DNA of 64,000 nucleotides from Paenibacillus dendritiformis (GCF_945605565.1 NZ_OX216966.1:4828001-4892000), one strand, 5' to 3'. Positions 9,540-18,398 are shown, counted from the stretch's first letter. Translations and numbers: made by a program. Notes: generated by a model not told the origin, from the sequence alone.

Positions 9540-10588
9540 GACAGAATGGAACGCAACGGCAATTTCGCTCCGGCTCGGGCCGCGTCTCCTTCCTGATTGA
9601 ACGGAAAGGATGGCTTACGCTGGCCCTGCTCTTCCTGCTGCTCCTTGCATGCATGATCGTCAGCGCCGGCATCGGCACGCTGCGCATCGCTCCGCTTGAT
9701 GCGCTCCTGGCCACCTTCGGCTATGGGGAGCCCGTCCATGTGATGACCGTGCAGAAGCTGCGCATGCCGCGCATCGTGACGGGCGCCTTCGTCGGCGCTT
9801 CACTGGCGGCCTCCGGTGCCATCATGCAAGGGCTAATCCGCAATCCGCTCGCATCGCCGGATATTATCGGCATTACGGGCGGCGCATCGGTCGCCGCCAC
9901 AGCGCTGCTGACGCTGGCACCGTCAGCCAGCATCGCCTGGCTGCCCCCGACGGCATTCGTTGGCGCGGCGCTCATGACCTTCATCGTCTATGGCCTCGCC
10001 TGGAAGCAGGGCGTGAAGCCAACGACGCTCGTGCTCATCGGGGTCGGCGTCGGCGCCGCCGCTCAGGCGGTCAATACGATGCTGGTCGTCATGAGCCCGA
10101 TGTACGTTACCGCCAAAGCATACAATTGGCTGCTCGGCAGTGTATACGGCGCCGGTTGGCCGCAAGCCAAGCAAATATTGATCTGGTTCGCCGTAACTGG
10201 GCTCATCGCCTTCATCCTGTCCAGACGCATTAACCTGCTGCAGCTCGGGGACGATGTCGCCCAAGCCGCCGGCAGCAGCGTGCAGCGCGACCGCTTCCTC
10301 CTGCTCGGCACCGCGGCCGTCCTTGCCGGGGCCGGAGTGGCTATCGGCGGTCCTATCGGCTTCATCGCCCTGATGGCGCCGCATATCGCCCGCCGCTTCG
10401 CCGGCGTGACCTACGGTCTGCTCATCCCTACGAGCGCGCTTGTCGGCGCCATCCTTATCGTGATCGCCGATACGGCCGCCCGCACCGTGATGAGTCCGCT
10501 CGATATCCCGGTCGGCGTCTTCACCGCCGCCATCGGGGCTCCCTTCTTTATTATTTTGCTGCTCCGGCGGAAGCGGAGCGGCGACTAA
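9536..10588 (+). CDS. Iron-siderophore ABC transporter permease (FecD/YfhA-like)
   Basis: Second FecCD-family permease, forming a heterodimer with the preceding product. Motifs: LRMPRIVTGAFVGASLAASG, LIRNPLASPDIIGI, GPIGFIALMAPHIARR. 350 residues, polytopic. It starts within the stop codon of the upstream gene, so the two are translationally coupled. The arrangement resembles Bacillus yfiZ-yfhA, which borrows a shared ATPase (YusV) encoded elsewhere; the same is inferred here. Confidence 0.9.
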   Translation: MRQNGTQRQFRSGSGRVSFLIERKGWLTLALLFLLLLACMIVSAGIGTLRIAPLDALLATFGYGEPVHVMTVQKLRMPRIVTGAFVGASLAASGAIMQGLIRNPLASPDIIGITGGASVAATALLTLAPSASIAWLPPTAFVGAALMTFIVYGLAWKQGVKPTTLVLIGVGVGAAAQAVNTMLVVMSPMYVTAKAYNWLLGSVYGAGWPQAKQILIWFAVTGLIAFILSRRINLLQLGDDVAQAAGSSVQRDRFLLLGTAAVLAGAGVAIGGPIGFIALMAPHIARRFAGVTYGLLIPTSALVGAILIVIADTAARTVMSPLDIPVGVFTAAIGAPFFIILLLRRKRSGD

Positions 10589-10608
10589 CCCCTCAACCTC
10601 TAACGGAT

Positions 10609-10627
10609 GGCCCGCCCTGCGCGGGCC
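10609..10627 (+). terminator. Hairpin after the siderophore permease operon (weak terminator)
   Basis: GGCCCGC / GCGGGCC with a 5-base loop, 20 bp past the stop. There is no U-run, so termination is uncertain. Confidence 0.4.
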
Positions 10628-10640
10628 ACCGAAGCCGGGG

Positions 10641-11375
10641 CGCAGGGTGGGCACATCTCTTTCTGACTCTTATGGTCGCTATCCCCATAACGCAGGTTGG
10701 ACATATCCCCTTCTGACTCTTATGCTCAATATCCCCATGGCACAGGTTGGACAAGTCCACTCCTGGCTCTTATGGTCGCTATCCCCGTGGAGCAGGTTGG
10801 ACATGTCCTCGTCACACTCTTACGTTCGCTATCCCCATAACGCAGGGTGGGCACGTCCCCTCCTGCCTCTTATGGTCGCTATCCCCGTGGCACAGGTTGG
10901 GCACATCCCCTTCTGACTCTTTATGTTCGCTATCCCCATGGCGCAGGTTAGGACAAGTCCACTCCTGGCTCTTATGGTCGCTATCCCCGTGGCGCGGGTT
11001 GGGCACATCCCCTTCTGACTCTTATGTTCGCTATCCCCGTGGAGCAGGTTGGACACGTCCTCGTCACACTCTTACGTTCGCTATCCCCATGGCGCAGGTT
11101 GAGACAAGTCCCACTTCTGGCTCTTATGTTCGCTATCCCCGTGGAGCAGGTTGGACACGTCCTCGTCACACTCTTACGTTCGCTATCCCCATGGCACAGG
11201 TTGGGCACATCCCCTTCTGACTCTTATGTTCGCTATCCCCGTGGAGCAGGTTGGACACGTCCTCGTCACACTCTTACGTTCGCTATCCCCATGGCACAGG
11301 TTGGGCACATCCCCTTCTGACTCTTATGTTCGCTATCCCCATGGGGCAGGTTGGACACGTCCTTGTTTTGCTCTT
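10641..11375 (+). repeat. Tandem repeat array A (about 14 copies, 50 bp period)
   Basis: The block CTATCCCC recurs with its ATCCCC at 10681, 10731, 10781, 10831, 10881, 10932, 10983, 11033, 11083, 11135, 11185, 11235, 11285 and 11335, a period of 50 bp with occasional 51 or 52. Each unit reads approximately GACTCTTATG, TTCGC, TATCCCC, six variable bases, CAGGT, then TGGACACGTCC and a variable end. Units are imperfect and interleaved in sub-types. No spacers, no coding: the period is not a multiple of three. It shares a core with array B in inverted orientation. Confidence 0.9.
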
Positions 11376-11395
11376 GAGCCAAAGTTCCCAAACTG

Positions 11396-11925
11396 TGAGG
11401 ATACGGTTATAAGGAGTCAGCAAGGAACATTAACTGAGGTACCTGAAGCGTGTGGATTCTGGTCATAAGGAGTCGGACAGGAACATCATCCTAGACTCCT
11501 GAGGCATGGGGATATTGGTCATAAGGAGTCGGATAGGAACATCAACCGAGCCACCTGAGGCGTGGGGATATTGCTCATAAGGAGTCCAATAGGAACATCA
11601 ACCGAGGCACCTGAAGCGTTGGGATTTTGGTCATAAGGAGTCGGATAGGAACATCAGTCGAGGCACCTGAGGCGTGGGGATATTGGTTATAAAGAGTCAG
11701 CAAGGAACATCAACCGAGGCACCTGAGGCGTGGGGATATTGTTATGAGGAGTCAGCAAGGAACATTAACAAAGACTCCTGAGGCGTGGGGATATTGGCCA
11801 TAAGGAGTCGGACAGGAACATCAACCGAGGCACCTGAGGCGTGGGGATATCGGTTATAAGGAGTCAGCTAGAGACTTTAGCCGAGACTCCTGAGGGACGG
11901 GGATACTGGTCATAAGGAGTCAAGT
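11396..11925 (-). repeat. Tandem repeat array B (about 10 copies, 56 bp period), inverted relative to array A
   Basis: AAGGAGTC or close variants recur at 11411, 11467, 11523, 11579, 11635, 11691, 11746, 11802, 11858 and 11914. Read on the minus strand each unit is GACTCCTTATG, ACCAA, TATCCCC, ACGCCT, CAGGT, followed by about 22 bases different from array A. The first 34 bases align with the array A unit, so the two arrays descend from one repeat and face each other across about 20 bp. Function unknown. Confidence 0.88.
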
Positions 11926-11943
11926 CCAGTCTAGTCAACGCCA

Positions 11944-11979
11944 AAAAAGAGAGGGAACCGCAACGGTGCCCTCTCTTTT
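11944..11979. terminator. Bidirectional terminator after the stalk-domain gene
   Basis: AAAAGAGAGGG / CCCTCTCTTTT with an inner CCG/CGG pairing. A-run and T-run on both sides. Confidence 0.85.
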
Positions 11980-12009
11980 GATCGTTCTTATTAAGGATAG
12001 AATGATGGC

Positions 12010-14148
12010 TTATTCAGCTGGCTTTTCTTTTGGCAATGGGATGAAGAGCAGATTGACCGGCATATTGCTGCCCGCAGCCGGGGTGAACAGGATCTCTACC
12101 GTCTCCTCGTAAGCTCCGGTCCGGTAGACGACGCTTGCTTCCCCAGTACTGCTCAATCTTCCGTTATTCGGCGTCGTCACGGTCTGTCCGTTCACAAACA
12201 ATCCACCTGAGTAGGAGCCGCCGCGCGAGTTGAAGGCGATCAGCGTACGCGGCGCCACATTTTCCAGCTTGACACGGTACAATACGCCGTAGTTGCCGGC
12301 GTTCACCTGGTTCTCATATGTCATCATATCCGAACCTTCAATGTAAGTGTCATTTGTCTTGTCGGCAAATACGAGACGGGACGCCACTTCCCCTAGCCGT
12401 TCGCCGATCGTGAGGACGCGATCCGCTTTGTTGAACGTGCCTCTGATATGCTTGCCGTCAGGCTTAAGCTCCTTCAGCTTTTTAAGTTCTGTCATAATAT
12501 CCTTCGAAGCGTCCAGGGCGACGACCGAATATTCCAGCGTATTGTCGCCGAAGAAATCGGCATACATCGTATAGATGTCATCCGGTCTCATCGCGCGTTC
12601 ATTCAATTCCGGTATGAGCACCCGGGTCTCGTTCGGCTGCAGCACGAGCTCATTGATTTCTCCCCCCTGCTCGAACGATTCCATATATCGAACTGAAGCG
12701 AGCTTCCCGGTCTGCTGCGGATAAGGGTTCGGGCCGGCATGGCCGTAATGCTCCACATAGACGGTTGCCGGATCGTCGGATACATTCTTCGCAAGCACGT
12801 AGAGCTGCATCTTCTTGTCCGTGCCATTCTTGTGATGCAGGAAAATACGCGCACCGCCTGCGACGCGATCTTTGTACACGATTCCTTCCTCAAGCACGGT
12901 CTCCGGAGAATTCGTGCGGTACAATGTCCGGTTCTCTTCCTTCACTTCCGGCTGGAGGAGCTTCATGTCCAATACGGAACGTGCGCCAAGCGGGAACACT
13001 TCGCCGTACCCTGTGTAAAGCAGGTTGAATTCATCGAAGGAGTACAGTATTTCATCCGAGATCATGATGGTCTGGGAGTACTCGTCCGTCAGACCGAACT
13101 TATTCGTAACCTTGAGCGTAATCGTCTGCGGACCCGGTTGGAAAAAAGCCGGCTCATTGTTGGTCCATACCCGTTCCGTGATGGAATCCTCTTTATCCGT
13201 GCTCAAGTCTTCGTAACGGATGTATTCCCCCATTTTGTAGTTGGTCTTAGGTGTCTGAAAGTTCGCCTTCGGCGGCTCCTTCGCCGGCTGGACCGTAATA
13301 TTGACAGAGTACGGTTCGCTTATGTTGCCGCGCTCGTCGACGACCCGGAGTGTAATGGTGTAAACGCCCGGCGCATCATAATACTCCTGAAGCCCTTCCC
13401 ACTGCTCATCGACGATCTTCAACCCGGTTGGACTCGTGGATTCGTTCTTGACCGTCACGCGGGTCTGCGTCGCGAAAATTTCCTCTTCATTTATACTGAA
13501 TTTGGCAATCGGTTGCGTATTCAGCTGAATCACGATCCGCTTGTTCTCGCTGTCCCATGTATATGGATAGCCGAAGGCCTGCATTGCGGACGTGACCGGC
13601 ACCATGAACGTGTTTTTGACAATATAGGATTCCCCGCTCATCTTCGTCGGAGAACCATTCACCCGGTATTGATCGCTGCCGGCTTTATAGCGCAGCTCCT
13701 TGTCTCCGTTCGTAATAATCGTTTCCTTGGTCTTATTGTCGAATCGTGTCTGCAATCCGAACCGATCCACCAAGGATCGGAGAGCTATATAAGAAACGCC
13801 CTTTTTGACGGTAATCGGCTGTGGAGAGGTATATTTGACGCCGTTATGATACATCACATTACTGTTCGCCATCAGGATGAGCTCATCCTTGCCCGCTGTT
13901 CCGGCGGTTGGATCCGGGGTAACCGTATCCGGCTCTGCAATGTCCGGGTCTGCTGTATCCGGATTGTCCGCGCTTCCATCTCCGTCCGGTTCTTCACTTG
14001 TAATGTCGCCTTGCTGTTGGGTTTCAACGGCTGCTTCCGTTCCGCCTGCCGTGCTGCCGTCTCCTTCTGCCGCTGCCATGACGGGAACCATCGTGATAAG
14101 TTGTATTGCTGCCAAGCAAGTAACAAATAGCTTTTTCCAAGATTTCAT
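12010..14148 (-). CDS. Secreted copper-amine-oxidase-N-like stalk-domain protein with PKD-like domains
   Basis: 712-residue exported protein of unknown function. A Sec signal peptide (MKSWKKLFVTCLAAIQLITM, cleavage near AAA-EG) is followed by an Asp/Pro/Thr/Gly-rich linker to about residue 90, then a stalk (Cu_amine_oxidN1) domain with its typical repeats (PITVKKGVSYIALRSLVDRF; YIVKNTFMVPVTSAMQAFGY). Two beta-sandwich PKD/bacterial Ig-like segments follow (about 225-370), then a roughly 330-residue beta-rich C-terminal region I do not recognise. No sorting motif or transmembrane anchor. Such proteins are common in Paenibacillus cell envelopes. Monocistronic, with a terminator. Confidence 0.8.
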   Translation of the reverse strand: MKSWKKLFVTCLAAIQLITMVPVMAAAEGDGSTAGGTEAAVETQQQGDITSEEPDGDGSADNPDTADPDIAEPDTVTPDPTAGTAGKDELILMANSNVMYHNGVKYTSPQPITVKKGVSYIALRSLVDRFGLQTRFDNKTKETIITNGDKELRYKAGSDQYRVNGSPTKMSGESYIVKNTFMVPVTSAMQAFGYPYTWDSENKRIVIQLNTQPIAKFSINEEEIFATQTRVTVKNESTSPTGLKIVDEQWEGLQEYYDAPGVYTITLRVVDERGNISEPYSVNITVQPAKEPPKANFQTPKTNYKMGEYIRYEDLSTDKEDSITERVWTNNEPAFFQPGPQTITLKVTNKFGLTDEYSQTIMISDEILYSFDEFNLLYTGYGEVFPLGARSVLDMKLLQPEVKEENRTLYRTNSPETVLEEGIVYKDRVAGGARIFLHHKNGTDKKMQLYVLAKNVSDDPATVYVEHYGHAGPNPYPQQTGKLASVRYMESFEQGGEINELVLQPNETRVLIPELNERAMRPDDIYTMYADFFGDNTLEYSVVALDASKDIMTELKKLKELKPDGKHIRGTFNKADRVLTIGERLGEVASRLVFADKTNDTYIEGSDMMTYENQVNAGNYGVLYRVKLENVAPRTLIAFNSRGGSYSGGLFVNGQTVTTPNNGRLSSTGEASVVYRTGAYEETVEILFTPAAGSNMPVNLLFIPLPKEKPAE

Positions 14149-14405
14149 TTCTGTGCGTTCTCCTCACCCATCGTAATCATTGTGCTCATAGAATCCTGAC
14201 CATTGTATTGAACATAGTCTTAGACGCAAAAGATTACAAAAAGTTTCTATTTTCGTAACCATTCTTACAGACAACAAGCATACGGAAGAATTCCGATGAA
14301 TAATGAAGAAATAAGAAGAACTGGCAGCCAGGTCCGACAATTCCCTCTAGAATCTCCCCCTCCCCGAAGCAGGTCAACATCAGGATTGCGCTTCAAGAAA
14401 AACAA
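14149..14405. other. Intergenic region, divergent promoters
   Basis: About 300 bp in total separate the divergent stalk-domain gene and the bactofilin operon. It is AT-richer than its surroundings and holds no gene I can support. The operator pair at 14406-14448 is listed separately. Confidence 0.5.
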
Positions 14406-14448
14406 TGTTACGATACTAACGTAACACTGTTACGATAATAACGTGAAG
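14406..14448. promoter_or_regulatory. Tandem operator of the MerR-like/bactofilin operon
   Basis: A perfect inverted repeat TGTTACG-N7-CGTAACA (14406-14426) is followed 22 bp downstream by TGTTACG-N7-CGTGAAG (14428-14448). The 22 bp phasing puts both on the same DNA face. The ribosome binding site AAGGAGG overlaps the end of the second. Probably bound by the DNA-binding protein encoded immediately downstream (inference). Confidence 0.7.
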
Positions 14449-14464
14449 GAGGCTTCCGCTTGGC

Positions 14465-15088
14465 ATGGACGAACAATTGATTTCAAAAAAAGAATTGCTC
14501 GATCTGACCGGCATCTCTTATGGGCAGCTGTACCGGTGGAAGCGCAAAAATTTGATACCGGAAGCATGGTTTATCCGGAAGTCAACCCACACCGGACAAG
14601 AGACTTATTTTCCGAGAGAGAAAATATGGGAGCGCATCGATAAAATCATCAATATGAAAGAGGATCTGTCGCTCGATGAACTGGCGGACATGTTCTCTCC
14701 CAATGTCGCCAGCACTGCATTCAGCAAATCCGAGATCATTGGCCGCGGCATCGTGTCGCCGATGGCGCTTCAGGTGTACACCGAGCAAATGGGCGATGCC
14801 GAAGCTTTTTCATTCGAGAAGCTGCTGCACATCTATGTGCTCGATCGGCTGCTCCAATCCGGCGATATGAGTCTGGAGGAAGGCATGCTGCTGCTTCAGC
14901 TGCTGGGGGATCATTATGGCAAGTTCAAAGGGAAGGATTGCGATCTTGTACTGATCCGGAAGATGGGCATTAGCTCGCTGCTGCTCGTTTCCAGCCCGGA
15001 AGAAGTCTGCGTCGACAGCGGCACGAAGCTCGTAACCCGTCTGTCGCTCTCCAGCTGCCTCGAAGAATTGAAACTCAAACTTACTTAA
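14465..15088 (+). CDS. yhbD: YhbD-family (DUF4004) MerR-like DNA-binding protein
   Basis: The first 70 residues form a MerR-type winged helix (LISKKELLDLTGISYGQLYR, then a recognition helix and a wing with FPREKIWERIDKI); the remaining helical domain is particular to the YhbD family. Role in Bacillus is not established; autoregulation is inferred from the tandem palindrome just upstream. AAGGAGG lies 12 bp before the ATG. It heads an operon with two bactofilin genes, the same order as yhbD-yhbE-yhbF in B. subtilis. Confidence 0.82.
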   Translation: MDEQLISKKELLDLTGISYGQLYRWKRKNLIPEAWFIRKSTHTGQETYFPREKIWERIDKIINMKEDLSLDELADMFSPNVASTAFSKSEIIGRGIVSPMALQVYTEQMGDAEAFSFEKLLHIYVLDRLLQSGDMSLEEGMLLLQLLGDHYGKFKGKDCDLVLIRKMGISSLLLVSSPEEVCVDSGTKLVTRLSLSSCLEELKLKLT

Positions 15089-15103
15089 CGGGAGGAACCT
15101 CTT

Positions 15104-15778
15104 ATGTCTCAAGCAACGGGAGATATTATTATTTCAGGTCTCGGAAGCTCGTCCGGCGGCACATACCAGCGCGTTCGGATAGACGGTGTCGGCGATATCA
15201 ACGGGGATCTCGTATGCACGTCCTTCGTCTCCAACGGGAAAGGCAAAGTAACGGGCAATCTGGAGGCGGGCACAACCGAAGCTCGTGGGATGCTTACCGT
15301 CAAGGGCAACCTCCAGTCGGATCATAGCCGCATCGACGGGACAGCGCGGCTGGATGGTCATTGGTCAGGCGATGCAATCGAACTGAACGGCACTGTCACG
15401 GTCGCTTACGATTGTCAGGCCGAGCGCTTCATCTCCCGCGGCGCCTTCCATATTGGCGGACTGCTCAATGCAGGCACGATCGATGTCAAGATGGCCGGCG
15501 GCTGCCGGGCTCGAGAAATTGGCTGTGAGCGGATTCAGGTTCGACAGGGCGCCGCGTTATCGATCTTCAACAAGCTGTTCTCCTCGTTCATCAACCGTCC
15601 TCAGTTGGAGGCGGACACGATCGAGGGGGATATCGTAGATCTGGAATATACGCGGGCCCGCGTCGTGCGCGGCAATCATGTCAACATCGGCCCCGGATGC
15701 CAGATCGATCAAGTCGAGTACCGGCAATCCGTACAGTTGCATGAAGAGGCGCAAGTGAATAGCCATCGGAAGCTGTAA
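15104..15778 (+). CDS. bacE: Polymer-forming cytoskeletal protein (bactofilin BacE/YhbE-like)
   Basis: 224-residue bactofilin-type protein with a right-handed beta-helix of short repeats (GDINGDLVC, KGKVTGNLEAG, LTVKGNLQS) that self-assembles into non-nucleotide filaments. In B. subtilis the BacE/BacF pair affects flagellar assembly; the role here is inferred. The C-terminal half has a second beta-rich module (RVVRGNHVNIGPGCQIDQVEY) also present in the next gene, so the two are paralogues. GGGAGG precedes the ATG by 9 bp and the gene follows yhbD by 15 bp. Confidence 0.85.
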   Translation: MSQATGDIIISGLGSSSGGTYQRVRIDGVGDINGDLVCTSFVSNGKGKVTGNLEAGTTEARGMLTVKGNLQSDHSRIDGTARLDGHWSGDAIELNGTVTVAYDCQAERFISRGAFHIGGLLNAGTIDVKMAGGCRAREIGCERIQVRQGAALSIFNKLFSSFINRPQLEADTIEGDIVDLEYTRARVVRGNHVNIGPGCQIDQVEYRQSVQLHEEAQVNSHRKL

Positions 15779-15854
15779 TGAACGGGATGCGGGCTGTCTG
15801 GGTTTTGTCCCTTGCGGCACCGTCAAGCCCGAAAAAGGAGGAATCAGCATCAAC

Positions 15855-16586
15855 ATGGAACAGCGGCGCGATCTGAAAATTATGGGCTCCTCACGCGCGG
15901 GCGGAGGAGTATATGACAAAGTAAGCATTATGGGAGACGGCTCCGTGCACGGCGATGTGGACTGCAGCCAATTCAGCTGCGCGGGATCCGCCCATATCGA
16001 AGGCAGCGTGAAGGCTGGCGAAATGAAAATTCGGGGAACCTCCCAAGTGAACGGAAACGTGAACGCGAACAAGCTCTCTATCCAGGGGCAGGGCGAGATT
16101 CGCGGCAGCCTGCGCGCCGGGGAAGCCAATATTGGCGGCATGGCGAACATCGGCCGCAATCTGCAGGGCGATCGGCTGAGCTTGAAGGGCTCTGCGACGG
16201 TGCAGGGCGATTGCGAATTCGAATCCATCACCGCCAACGGCTCGCTCCAAGTCGAAGGCCTGCTCAATGCGGGCAGCCTGGACCTTCGTCTTCAGTGGCC
16301 CTGCCGTGCCCGCGAGATTGGCGGCGACACGATCAAGATCCGCCGCGGCAGCGGACTCGGCAATCTGCTTGGCTTCCTCCCCAGCCTGTTCCACACGGCG
16401 CCGGATGCGCGCATGAGCGCCGACCTCATCGAAGGCGATCATATAGAGTTGGAACATACGACGGCACGCATCGTCCGCGGGAACGATGTCGTCATCGGTC
16501 CGGGCTGCGATATCGGTCAGGTCGAGTACCGCCGGCAGCTGCACCGCCATCCGGATTGCACCGTTCATCATATTATTCAATTGTAG
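15855..16586 (+). CDS. bacF: Polymer-forming cytoskeletal protein (bactofilin BacF/YhbF-like)
   Basis: 243-residue paralogue of the preceding gene with longer beta-helix (GSVHGDVDCSQF, GEMKIRGTSQVNGNVNAN, IQGQGEIRGSLRAGEANIGG) and the same C-terminal signature (ARIVRGNDVVIGPGCDIGQV). Probably co-assembles with BacE. AAAAAGGAGG lies about 12 bp before the ATG. A 76 bp gap separates it from bacE, with no terminator seen. Confidence 0.85.
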   Translation: MEQRRDLKIMGSSRAGGGVYDKVSIMGDGSVHGDVDCSQFSCAGSAHIEGSVKAGEMKIRGTSQVNGNVNANKLSIQGQGEIRGSLRAGEANIGGMANIGRNLQGDRLSLKGSATVQGDCEFESITANGSLQVEGLLNAGSLDLRLQWPCRAREIGGDTIKIRRGSGLGNLLGFLPSLFHTAPDARMSADLIEGDHIELEHTTARIVRGNDVVIGPGCDIGQVEYRRQLHRHPDCTVHHIIQL

Positions 16587-17046
16587 CCGGGCATTTGCTG
16601 CCGAGTCGCACCTCCGGCAACGGCCCGGAACAGCAGCAAGAGCATCCTCTGTCTGAGGGGATGCTCTTGCGGTTGTTCATTGCGATTAAAAGAGAAGAAT
16701 CACTTCGGGCTGCCGTGCCCCCGGTTCCAACGATAATGAACTGCTTGCCATCCCAGACAATGTCTTCGAGATCCTCGGCGGAGATTGAATCTTTCTCCTC
16801 CCAATGTACCCCATCCTTGGATATTAGCAGCTTACCGCCCCTGCAGACGACCACATACATTCCTTTGCCATAGGCGATAGCGTTCATGCCGTAGGACGTG
16901 TGAACCTCTTGCCAATCAGCTCCATTCGCGGACGTTATAATCGAATACGAATTGCTGCTTAGCCCGACGAACTGGCGTCCGTCCGAGGCTATCTCGTCTG
17001 CGCTGCTAGTAACATAGTGAGCTGAGCCTTGCTCCGGACCACCATA
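16573..17046 (-). pseudogene. Remnant of a beta-propeller (BNR/Ycf48-like repeat) protein gene
   Basis: From 17046 down, the minus-strand frame is open but begins after a TAG with no start codon until ATG 16887. The product reads as two propeller blades (IASDGRQFVGLSS..SIITSANGADWQEV and MYVVVCRGGKLLISKDGVHWEE..DIVWDGKQFIIVG), each with the S.DG..W signature, then loses homology at about 16680 and runs through the bacF terminator. N- and C-terminal parts are missing, so this looks like a decayed fragment of a larger gene. An intact 104-residue protein from 16887 is possible but unlikely. Confidence 0.55.
16637..16671. terminator. Hairpin terminator after bacF
   Basis: GCAAGAGCATCC / GGATGCTCTTGC with an 11-base loop. 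The downstream tract (GGTTGTTCATT) is only moderately U-rich. Confidence 0.6.
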
Positions 17047-17144
17047 CTAGTACTTGAGAACCAATTCTATCGACCCAGTTCCTCTATTCTTCATCAGGGA
17101 GAAAATTTCCTCTTTTGGATCGTTCATTACGCTTACCCCTCAAC

Positions 17145-17182
17145 AACAAAAGGACGGGATGAGAGCATCCCGTCCTTTTGTT
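17145..17182. terminator. Intrinsic terminator of lipL
   Basis: Perfect 16-bp inverted repeat AACAAAAGGACGGGAT / ATCCCGTCCTTTTGTT with a 6-base loop and T-run on both strands. Confidence 0.9.
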
Positions 17183-17185
17183 CAT

Positions 17186-18091
17186 TTAGTAGCCCTGCAC
17201 CCCGTACCGGCGGCGCAGTTCGGCTGCGGCCGCCCGCACCTCGTCCGGCTGCGGCAGCCGCAGCTTCGCCGCCGCGGCCGCGATACCCTGCTCCGTCTGC
17301 CGCTCGCGGATAACCCGCTTCACGGCCGCGGTGAAGGCCTCCGCCGCATCGGCTTCGCGGCCAAGCCCGGCCGCTTCCTCGAGGCTGGCCGTGCTCTCCT
17401 CCGTCACGCGCGGATAATCCCGCTCCGTGCCGCCAGCGGTCGCCCGCGCGTAGAATTCCCGCACGAGCCCGGCGCTGTCGCGGCCGGAGCCGCCGGCGAT
17501 GACGAACGCCTGCACGATGAAGGCGTTCGCCTGCCGGCGCTGGGCGATGCCGCAAAATTTGCGGCCGCCGATGCTGAGGTCGAAGTCGCCGGGGCAGTAG
17601 GCCCCTTCGACCTCGCCTTTGTCGACGCGGCAGCCGGTATGCTGCAGCGCGCGTCGAATCAAGCGGTACATCCGCTCGAAGTCGCCGTGGAAATGCTTGT
17701 CGCCTCCCTCCTGCTTCGGCAGGATGAGCGACAGATTGACCACGCCGGTATCGAGCGGCACCGCCGCGCCGCCGGTATTGCGCACTGCCGTCGCATAGCC
17801 AAGCGACTCGAGCCAGCGCAGCGCCTCGGCGGCTTGGGGCAGCCGGCTGTCGCGCTGCCCGAGGATGAAGGCCCGCGGATGGCGCCACAGATGGCAGAGC
17901 GGCGGGCCGCCGCGGCCGGTCTGTCTGCACAGCAGCTCATCCAGCGCGAACGGATAGAGCGGATCCGCCTCCGTCCAGTCGTTCGTGCGGTCCAGCAGCA
18001 GCACATCGTTCAGCCCGCCGAGAACAAGCTCGTCAAGGGCCTCGTCCTCCGGTTGCTGGCCGCCGCTGGCCGTCTCTGATCGGTGATTCAT
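17186..18091 (-). CDS. lipL: Octanoyl-[GcvH]:protein N-octanoyltransferase / lipoate-protein ligase family
   Basis: Transfers octanoyl groups from GcvH to the E2 subunits in the Bacillus lipoate pathway. The 301-residue protein has the biotin/lipoyl ligase fold: RNTGGAAVPLDTGVVNLSL (residues 104-122) and AYCPGDFDLSIGGRKFCGIA with Cys166 at the position of the LipL catalytic cysteine. AGGAGG lies 7 bp before the ATG at 18091; the frame extends to 18142 without a ribosome binding site. Local GC is very high. LipL is favoured over LplA because of the Cys motif, but LipM is a possible alternative. Confidence 0.75.
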   Translation of the reverse strand: MNHRSETASGGQQPEDEALDELVLGGLNDVLLLDRTNDWTEADPLYPFALDELLCRQTGRGGPPLCHLWRHPRAFILGQRDSRLPQAAEALRWLESLGYATAVRNTGGAAVPLDTGVVNLSLILPKQEGGDKHFHGDFERMYRLIRRALQHTGCRVDKGEVEGAYCPGDFDLSIGGRKFCGIAQRRQANAFIVQAFVIAGGSGRDSAGLVREFYARATAGGTERDYPRVTEESTASLEEAAGLGREADAAEAFTAAVKRVIRERQTEQGIAAAAAKLRLPQPDEVRAAAAELRRRYGVQGY

Positions 18092-18143
18092 GTCGCCGCC
18101 TCCTGCACGGAAAGGGGGCACCAACGGCCCCCTTCCCACCATT

Positions 18144-18398
18144 CTATATTTTCCACTCGCGAAGGTTCAGATGCCGAACCCCTTCCACGACGTACGGATC
18201 GTTCTCCGCCAGCTGCCGCGCTTCTTCCATGGAATCGGCCACATAAATGACCATGCCGCCCGATCCATCGCCGAAGGCGCCCTTGGCGAACACCTTGCCC
18301 TGCTCCTTCAGCTTGTCCAAATAATCCAAGTGCGCCTGGCGGTACGTTTGGTTTTTGGAGGCATCCTTCATTTCCAATAAAGCCGCATAATGAGCCAT
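18144..18398 (-). CDS. YciI-family protein
   Basis: 84-residue ferredoxin-like alpha/beta domain of the YciI/DGPF group. The family His and Asp are present (RQAHLDYLDKL, ENDPYVVEGV). Biochemical role unknown; relatives include dehalogenase-like and sigma-factor-associated proteins. AAGGAGATAATCGACA precedes the ATG. It is followed by lipL after about 50 bp and may be co-transcribed. Confidence 0.8.
   Translation of the reverse strand: MAHYAALLEMKDASKNQTYRQAHLDYLDKLKEQGKVFAKGAFGDGSGGMVIYVADSMEEARQLAENDPYVVEGVRHLNLREWKI

Noticed and set aside
10647..11468. Overlapping plus- and minus-strand reading frames with repeated peptides in array A
   Set aside because: The 50 bp period cycles through all frames, the frames lack ribosome binding sites, and the peptides arise simply because the DNA unit has few stops.
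10641..11925. CRISPR array
   Set aside because: There are no unique spacers between conserved repeats: whole 50 or 56 bp units are similar, and no cas gene is in the window.
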